64,000 nt of DNA from Melieria omissa. Taxonomy: Eukaryota; Arthropoda; Insecta; Diptera; Ulidiidae. This document shows positions 58,562 through 64,000 of the stretch, piece by piece. The notes beneath the pieces were generated by a model. It was not told where the DNA came from and did not search any database. It worked only from the letters and a program-made list of their open reading frames with translations. The stretch is from positions 40,245,348-40,309,347 of the forward strand of contig OZ020268.1 in NCBI GenBank assembly GCA_963971225.1, in the 5' to 3' direction. Position numbers and translations under genes: made by a program. How positions within the stretch are numbered: the stretch's first letter is position 1; the number at the start of each line of letters is the position of its first letter.

Positions 58562-58897
58562 GCTGGAAATGTTCGATGTTGAATTTCTTATCGCGCAATG
58601 AATTTTCAAAAATGCCAGCTGATCGAAGTACGTAAACGTCGTCAGTTCCAACACCGCCTTTTTTGCTGCTAGACACTTCGCGCAATTCTTTAATATATTG
58701 GCTTCTCAAAGTATGCACTGTTTTTTTATGGCATCCACTGTAACGTTGCTGTTTATTTGTTTTAATTCTTCATATATTTTGAACAGTGAATTTGCCCTTT
58801 TCACGCGATCCATACAGTCCGAATGCTTAACATTGAACAAGTTTTCGTTCTCTTGATATTTTATGAAGAGAAGCTCCACCAACTCCCTTGTAAACAT
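58562..58897 (-). pseudogene. MADF-domain protein of the Harbinger-like element, exon 1
   Basis: On the minus strand, an ATG at 58897 opens a frame FTRELVELLFIKYQENENLF, then VKHSDCMDRVKRANSLFKIY. This is the first half of a MADF (Adf-1-like Myb/SANT) DNA-binding domain. It stops near 58706 after an A7 run (ATAAAAAAACAG). In the next frame the domain continues (TVHTLRSQYIKELREVSSSK, GGVGTDDVYVLRSAGIFENS) to a GTAAGT donor at 58561. A one-base indel in the homopolymer therefore breaks it. MADF proteins are the usual second gene of PIF/Harbinger elements, where they help bring the transposase to DNA. Confidence 0.75.
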
Positions 58898-58975
58898 TTT
58901 ATTTTAACAATAAAAAATAAAACGTCCGGCCGGCAAAGCAAAATGTCAAAAAAACCCCTGGAATTGTCTGACTAA

Positions 58976-59435
58976 TGGCACAATAAACAAGGTAGTGGCA
59001 GGAAGGAGCGAAAAAATTCACGTGTATTTTGTTAGTGTTTTTGTTCGGTTCATTGTCAAATCGGGCGGACGGTTCTCTTGCCAACAGTATTGCCAGCATC
59101 GAATAGACCACTTGGTCTATTCGAAAACGTAAAAATACACCAATTAACAGCAAAAGTACATAGCTTCTATGTTTTAATCTGTTGTTTTACAATTAGGGGC
59201 AAAAGTGCTAAGTCCATAGTTCGCCGATTTTGCGTTAATTCATAAACGAAAATTGGAAAAATAATATTCTTTCGTCATTGCAAAAATGCTTAAAATTTCA
59301 CAGAAAAAGAGTTGACTGGCAATGCTGTTCGCCGAATGTAAACAAAACAGACAAACATTTCTGACAACCTACCGAACTCTGACGAGAAAAAAATAAAATT
59401 CGCTCCTTCCTGCCACTACCTTGTTTATTGTGCCA
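58976..59435. mobile_element. MITE with perfect 37-bp inverted repeats
   Basis: TGGCACAATAAACAAGGTAG and the following 17 bases (58976-59012) recur as an exact reverse complement at 59399-59435. GTCTGAC flanks both sides (58966-58972 and 59438-59444), giving a 7-8 base target duplication of the hAT or P type. A strong palindrome (TCGAATAGACCACTTGGTCTATTCGA) sits at 59098-59123. There is no coding capacity. Perfect ends suggest recent mobility. Confidence 0.88.
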
Positions 59436-59540
59436 TGGTCTGACCGTACTTGTTTGCCTACCCCACTGACTTCTCATCACTTTTCGCCTACAAACTCGTC
59501 ACGCATGACTTTTAACGCAGAGGGGAAAAGCCCTCGTCTA

Positions 59541-61884
59541 AACAGGCTCTTTGAAAATTTTCAAATGAAATGACAAATTTTTTTGTCAAACGAAAAATGT
59601 TGATTACGTGAACGTGCGCACATTCAAAACCGAGTTTGTGAATTGTGATATTTATTGCAAGACAAGGTAAGTATCCATAATTTATTGCCAAATATTTACA
59701 TATGTAATTCAAATAAAGAATCTGTAACTTGATAATTAACAGTGGTAACACCAGCAGTTTCCCAATTTTGGAACCCTACATGACAAACAGACCATGTAAT
59801 CAGCAAACAATTGCTTTACAGAAAGACGAAGATATTGAAGATATTGAATTTATTGAAAACGATGATGTTGACTTTGCTGGTGAAACATGGTCAACTTCTT
59901 CCTGAAGGACCTTGATTAACTTGAGTACATCAGATGGATATGAGAAGTTTGGATGGGCTACTATTTCAAATTAAGAGCCAAATCCCCAAAGAATATAAAA
60001 AAGAACAAAGGAGCAGCTTCCTGAACTAAATAATATAAATATAAATAATATAAATATTTTACTCAATCGATCTTTACTTATATATTGTAATTTGTTGTCA
60101 TATGTGCATTGTTATGTTTTACTTAACATATAATCGTTATTTGATTTGAATAATGGACTGGCCATGCGACAGCACTAAACTAAATTTTCAGATAGAGAAT
60201 AAGTTTTCGTTATAGTATCGAAAATTTTATTGAGAACAAGAAGAATGGCGCTGTAGAAACGATATCGAAACTTTTCGACATCGTTACGATATCTCGGATA
60301 AGAAAATTTCAATATGGTAACACGTCGAGATTTTCTCGTTCTCGATATCATTTTAGACACTTTAGCAATACTCGAGAACGAGAAAAATTCTCGCATTAAC
60401 GATATCGTTTATATACCGTTTGGTTTGCTAGGATACTTGAAAACATCATGAGGGAAACATTTTCTCAAGTTTCTATATGTTTCCGTGCTTCCGCTGTCAA
60501 TGGAAACACTCAAGGGAGACATTTCAAGTTGCCCGGAAATTCCGTTTTGAGTGTTAGAAATTTTTTTCAATTTCGCGTCGCAAAATGTTAATGGCAAATA
60601 TTTGTAATGAGGAAATCCTCCCCGACTTAAGCGAGAGTCAACGAGTTACGGTCGAATTGTTTGATTGGAGCGATGGATGCCAATCCGAGCTTATTTCTGT
60701 GGTGGGAAACACCACAAACACGTCCCTTAGGGACGTTTCCAGCCCTGAGCACAAGTCATGCGGAAATAAGCTATCGGTTTGCGTTAAGCGTAGACGTTTG
60801 CAAAAAAAAGTGAAAGGCCCTTCGTGTCCAATTCACTCGCAGTGCTAACGTCAAGGTGACTTGGCGTTTTTATCAAAAGATGAAGTTTCTTCAAATCTCG
60901 ACTATTGTCATCACATTGCAATCGGAATCAAACATGTTAAACATAATATTCGGCAACTCATTACTTTTTGGTATTAATTAATAAATAAATAAATTAATTC
61001 GATTGAAGCTCTCAGTCAACATTCTGAGAAAATTCGAAAACAGGATCGGATCGTCCGTGGATAGTTCTCGCAGTAATTTGGCGCATAGTCCTTCAGCGTC
61101 ACAACGTTGAATTCAATCAATTGTTGTTCTCTTGAAGACATTTTTCTACTGAAAATAATTTGTTTATTTAGGTACTTGCCAATATTTTTTCACTCACCGA
61201 CATACAATAACAAATGTTGAACGTTGAAATCAAGCACATGTTTCCAACATAATGACGTAGTTATTCTCGATGTCTTGCAAAACCCTTGCGTCAGCTGATT
61301 GTCAAAAAATTCGTTCATTTTATTTCGTGTGCGCAAGCGTAAATTCTTCACACAAATTTTGATTTAGTTCCTTTTATATAAACATCAAAGTAAATCCTAA
61401 GTAGCGACACTCTTTGACAACCGGGCGTCGATTTTTTCTGAAGGCTCCTGTCAAATTGTTGTTCACGTGTAAAACGGTCACTGTGGTGAATAACTTAACT
61501 TTCTGGGTTACGTGCACTTGACAATCCCTGTAAAACTGTAGAAGTCATGAATTTGTTAAGTGTAGTTTAAAACGATTTTATATTTCGGACACGGAGTTTT
61601 TATGGTGGCATGAGTAGGGGGAAAAAAATTAAATATTTATCTAAACAATTTATTGCCTTCCAAATAGAATTATGAAACAATTTTAATTAATTTCCAATGT
61701 TTTGCAAAAGCAACTCTGCCCGGCAAAAAATATTCACCACAAGTCTTTGTCAGTTGCAATTTCAAATTCATCGTTTATATTTTTGAACAAACGTTGGCTG
61801 CATCCGACAAAATTTTGTAAGTACGAAATATTTTTATTAATTTATACCGATTTTTCTAATTTATTTCCATATTTTTGCAGCGCA
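59541..61884. other. Spacer between Harbinger-like element and THAP exon, unclear content
   Basis: This holds possible short exons that I cannot assign. On the plus strand, a frame ending at a GTAAGT donor (59667) joins in phase, after a 75-base intron, with a second frame of about 50 codons rich in Asp/Glu that ends near 59906. On the minus strand, an ATG at about 61143 follows a TTTTCAG acceptor and opens 43 codons. Neither has a known domain. A TAAATAAATAAA run lies at about 60980-60996. Confidence 0.4.
60585..60848 (+). CDS. Unrecognised 87-codon ORF
   Basis: It starts with an ATG and has a mixed, protein-like composition: acidic first half (EEILPDLSESQRVTVELFDW) and basic Cys-containing end (VCVKRRRLQKKVKG). 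I do not recognise a family. It could be an exon of the same decayed transposon as the neighbouring THAP exon, or chance. Confidence 0.25.
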   Translation: MLMANICNEEILPDLSESQRVTVELFDWSDGCQSELISVVGNTTNTSLRDVSSPEHKSCGNKLSVCVKRRRLQKKVKGPSCPIHSQC

Positions 61885-61959
61885 ATGCCTAGAAGATGTG
61901 TCTCTGGATGCAAGGAAGGTGGGGGACTGCACCAATTTCCAGAGGAGTCAAATCAATAT
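61885..61959 (+). pseudogene. THAP-domain exon, cut by the duplication junction
   Basis: A splice acceptor (TTTTTGCAG, ending 61880) is followed by an ATG and the frame CVSGCKEGGGLHQFPEE. This is the beginning of a THAP zinc finger (C2CH: the first two Cys, then the His-x-Phe-Pro strand). After 25 codons the frame runs into the duplicated BEL C-terminus at 61960 and continues for 11 codons of that. The remaining Cys and His ligands and the AVPTIF-type end are therefore missing. The exon could come from a P-like transposon (the family decayed at 48.1-49.5 kb) or a host THAP gene. Confidence 0.6.
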
Positions 61960-62120
61960 CCGATTGTGAAATTATGCGTTCTACCCACCGCGTAGAACCC
62001 CCTTTTCTCTTTATTATAAATTCCTTTATAATTTTTCGCGGGCATCGCTGCCCATTTTTCATTCTAAACCACTAAAGTCCAGTTTTTCTATTGTTTCTCC
62101 ATAGCTCTACCATCGAAGAT

Positions 62121-62780
62121 ATGCATCGTTGCCAAATCTGCCATCGCCCTCATGCCTTGAGGTTTTGCCGCGGGTTCATTGCCATGAACCCCGGCCAACG
62201 CGACGACGTCGTATACGCACACGGCTACTGCCGCAACTGTTTGGCCTGGTCCCACGATACGGAGGCGTGCGACTCGCCAAACAGTTGCAAGGAGTGTGGG
62301 TTAGCACATCACACGATGTTGCATCCAATTGACACCCTACAGCAGATGGCACATTACTGGCCACAACGACGAGGTGCCCAACTGGCGACGCCTCCCTTCA
62401 ACGCCACTCCGCAGCAGACAGCCCATTCCGGACAACGCAGACGAGGCGCCCAATTGGCGATGCAGTCTATTAACCGGTCACAAGGCCAAAGACGCCGCGA
62501 ACTACACACAACAGCGCAATCCTCGCGCCAACGTCCACGCTCCCCTCCTCCTAGGGAACGGTCGTCGCGTAACCAGCAGAAATCGGTCCGTTCCAGGGTG
62601 CGGACCGCGCCCATGCGTCAGGCGTCCACCAGCGTCGCCAGCGTACCATCGCGTCGCCAACATCGTTTAGCCGACCACGCCAGACAGGGTATATCTACGA
62701 GCCAGTTGCGAGGACGAAAGGCTCAGACGTTGCTGACGCAGGCTATTAAGTCCCTGACGGAGTTGAGGGGGGTCGTTTAA
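62121..62780 (+). CDS. Second copy of BEL ORF3 (zinc-module protein)
   Basis: The 219-residue frame is identical to 57593-58252, including the upstream splice-acceptor-like tract. It no longer has the 5' part of the element, so BEL-driven expression would be lost unless the THAP-side promoter provides transcription. Confidence 0.75.
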   Translation: MHRCQICHRPHALRFCRGFIAMNPGQRDDVVYAHGYCRNCLAWSHDTEACDSPNSCKECGLAHHTMLHPIDTLQQMAHYWPQRRGAQLATPPFNATPQQTAHSGQRRRGAQLAMQSINRSQGQRRRELHTTAQSSRQRPRSPPPRERSSRNQQKSVRSRVRTAPMRQASTSVASVPSRRQHRLADHARQGISTSQLRGRKAQTLLTQAIKSLTELRGVV

Positions 62781-62806
62781 ATGCACGAGTGCATCCGGCC
62801 CCAGGA

Positions 62807-63047
62807 TGTTCACGTCGTTGCTCACCATCACCGCACCACCTACATCCTTTACAATCAAATATCTACTTTACCTTTTTTCTACTTTGTTTTTTTAATACAT
62901 TATAATCAAATTGTGAAAAATCAATTGTCAATATTTAAAATGAAAAAATATAATGAAAAATTTTTATTGTTCAACGTTCCACCACCCGCATCGGAAGCTT
63001 TTTCACTAACGTTCAAAACATTGGCTTTTTCACTAACGTTCAAAACA
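62807..63047 (+). repeat. Duplicated BEL 3' LTR
   Basis: A copy of 58279-58519 carried along by the segmental duplication, including the adjacent ATGC and the host flank. This shows that it is not an independent insertion. Confidence 0.92.
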
Positions 63048-63089
63048 ATGCATTCAAAAGAAGTTTGTTTAAAAAATATCACAACTTAC

Positions 63090-63425
63090 GCTGGAAATGT
63101 TCGATGTTGAATTTCTTATCGCGCAATGAATTTTCAAAAATGCCAGCTGATCGAAGTACGTAAACGTCGTCAGTTCCAACACCGCCTTTTTTGCTGCTAG
63201 ACACTTCGCGCAATTCTTTAATATATTGGCTTCTCAAAGTATGCACTGTTTTTTTATGGCATCCACTGTAACGTTGCTGTTTATTTGTTTTAATTCTTCA
63301 TATATTTTGAACAGTGAATTTGCCCTTTTCACGCGATCCATACAGTCCGAATGCTTAACATTGAACAAGTTTTCGTTCTCTTGATATTTTATGAAGAGAA
63401 GCTCCACCAACTCCCTTGTAAACAT
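63090..63425 (-). pseudogene. Duplicated MADF exon 1
   Basis: Identical to 58562-58897, including the frame-breaking A7 run, so the frameshift predates the duplication. Confidence 0.75.
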
Positions 63426-63504
63426 TTTATTTTAACAATAAAAAATAAAACGTCCGGCCGGCAAAGCAAAATGTCAAAAAAAACCCCTGGAATTGTCTGA
63501 CTAA

Positions 63505-63964
63505 TGGCACAATAAACAAGGTAGTGGCAGGAAGGAGCGAAAAAATTCACGTGTATTTTGTTAGTGTTTTTGTTCGGTTCATTGTCAAATCGGGCGGACG
63601 GTTCTCTTGCCAACAGTATTGCCAGCATCGAATAGACCACTTGGTCTATTCGAAAACGTAAAAATACACCAATTAACAGCAAAAGTACATAGCTTCTATG
63701 TTTTAATCTGTTGTTTTACAATTAGGGGCAAAAGTGCTAAGTCCATAGTTCGCCGATTTTGCGTTAATTCATAAACGAAAATTGGAAAAATAATATTCTT
63801 TCGTCATTGCAAAAATGCTTAAAATTTCACAGAAAAAGAGTTGACTGGCAATGCTGTTCGCCGAATGTAAACAAAACAGACAAACATTTCTGACAACCTA
63901 CCGAACTCTGACGAGAAAAAAATAAAATTCGCTCCTTCCTGCCACTACCTTGTTTATTGTGCCA
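63505..63964. mobile_element. Duplicated MITE with 37-bp inverted repeats
   Basis: A copy of 58976-59435 with the same flanking GTCTGAC repeats, shifted by 4529 because of the one-base A-run difference. Confidence 0.9.
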
Positions 63965-64000
63965 TGGTCTGACCGTACTTGTTTGCCTACCCCACTGACT

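Larger units (their letters stand above)
50168..59540. mobile_element. Defective PIF/Harbinger-like element hosting other insertions
   Basis: The inverted ends ACGAGGGCTTTTCCCC at 50171-50186 and its reverse complement at 59522-59537 bound the region. The outermost flanks TTA (left) and TAA (right) fit the TWA preference of this superfamily but are not identical. Inside are a Harbinger-type transposase remnant (50393-50770, plus strand) and a MADF-domain gene on the opposite strand, the two-gene plan known for PIF/Harbinger. Removing the BEL element (7.66 kb) and the 460-base MITE leaves roughly 1.25 kb, so most of the transposase has been deleted. Confidence 0.7.
57432..61959. repeat. First unit of a 4528-bp tandem segmental duplication
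   Basis: From CCGATTGTGAAATTATGCG (57432) onward the sequence recurs at 61960 with a constant offset of 4528. The match runs through the BEL C-terminus, ORF3, the 3' LTR, the MADF exon and the MITE up to the window end. The only difference I found is one extra A in an A-run near 63478. The unit itself ends in the THAP exon at 61959. Confidence 0.93.
61960..64000. repeat. Second unit of the tandem segmental duplication (runs off the window)
   Basis: It corresponds to 57432-59471 at near identity and continues past the window edge. The BEL piece here lacks its 5' LTR and nearly all of gag-pol; only the last residues ([10 protein letters not shown]) and everything downstream are present. Confidence 0.93.

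Noticed and set aside
62807..63047. A second independent BEL or solo-LTR insertion
   Set aside because: The flanking Harbinger-like DNA and ATGC are identical to the first copy, so it was carried by the segmental duplication.

Overview
The window looks like nuclear DNA of a higher fly (Brachycera, possibly a tephritid-like fruit fly). The reasons are AT-rich non-coding DNA with long C-A-A and G-T-T runs, small introns with GTAAGT donors, one fly-type RNA exonuclease gene, and a dense load of insect transposons (I-like, LOA-like, BEL/Pao, P-like, PIF/Harbinger, mariner-like, Helitron-like, tRNA-derived SINE). Species assignment is inference. I saw no bacterial operon, CRISPR array, rRNA gene or intact tRNA gene.

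Layout. 1-3465 is intergenic, with a dead LINE tail. 3466-10076 holds a terminal-inverted-repeat element and a nearly complete I-like LINE (gag plus pol with endonuclease, reverse transcriptase and RNase H), bracketed by two copies of the same 270-base segment. 10077-15410 is gene-free but has two degenerate tandem arrays; the second (13.7-15.4 kb) carries a recurring palindrome TGTCACAT...ATGTGTGACA. 17672-19576 is the only convincing host gene, a REXO1/GOR-type DEDDh RNA exonuclease, with an upstream splice acceptor and a long 3' region. 21-29 kb holds small repeats: a mariner-like head, an exact 161-base tandem duplication, a minus-strand SINE and a foldback-type MITE. 29695-35166 is a full-length LOA-like LINE with a 10-base target duplication and apparently intact ORFs. 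35-47 kb is repeats and intergenic DNA.

47.4-64 kb is a transposon nest. A decayed P-like transposase (48.1-49.5 kb) is followed by a defective PIF/Harbinger-like element (50168-59540) that encodes a transposase remnant and a convergent MADF gene. A complete BEL/Pao retrotransposon (50862-58519; 241-base LTRs, ATGC target duplication, tRNA-Tyr-type primer site, intact 1824-residue polyprotein) sits inside a roughly 50-base intron of that MADF gene. A separate MITE with perfect 37-base inverted repeats (58976-59435) sits in the same element. The block 57432-61959 is then repeated almost exactly from 61960 to the window end, and its junction cuts a THAP-domain exon.

The most unusual single feature is a third BEL open reading frame (57593-58252), in the position where env lies in some LTR elements. 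It repeats, in the same order and spacing, the three zinc modules found in the element's own Gag region and adds a basic tail, as if a second nucleocapsid-like protein were made from a spliced RNA.
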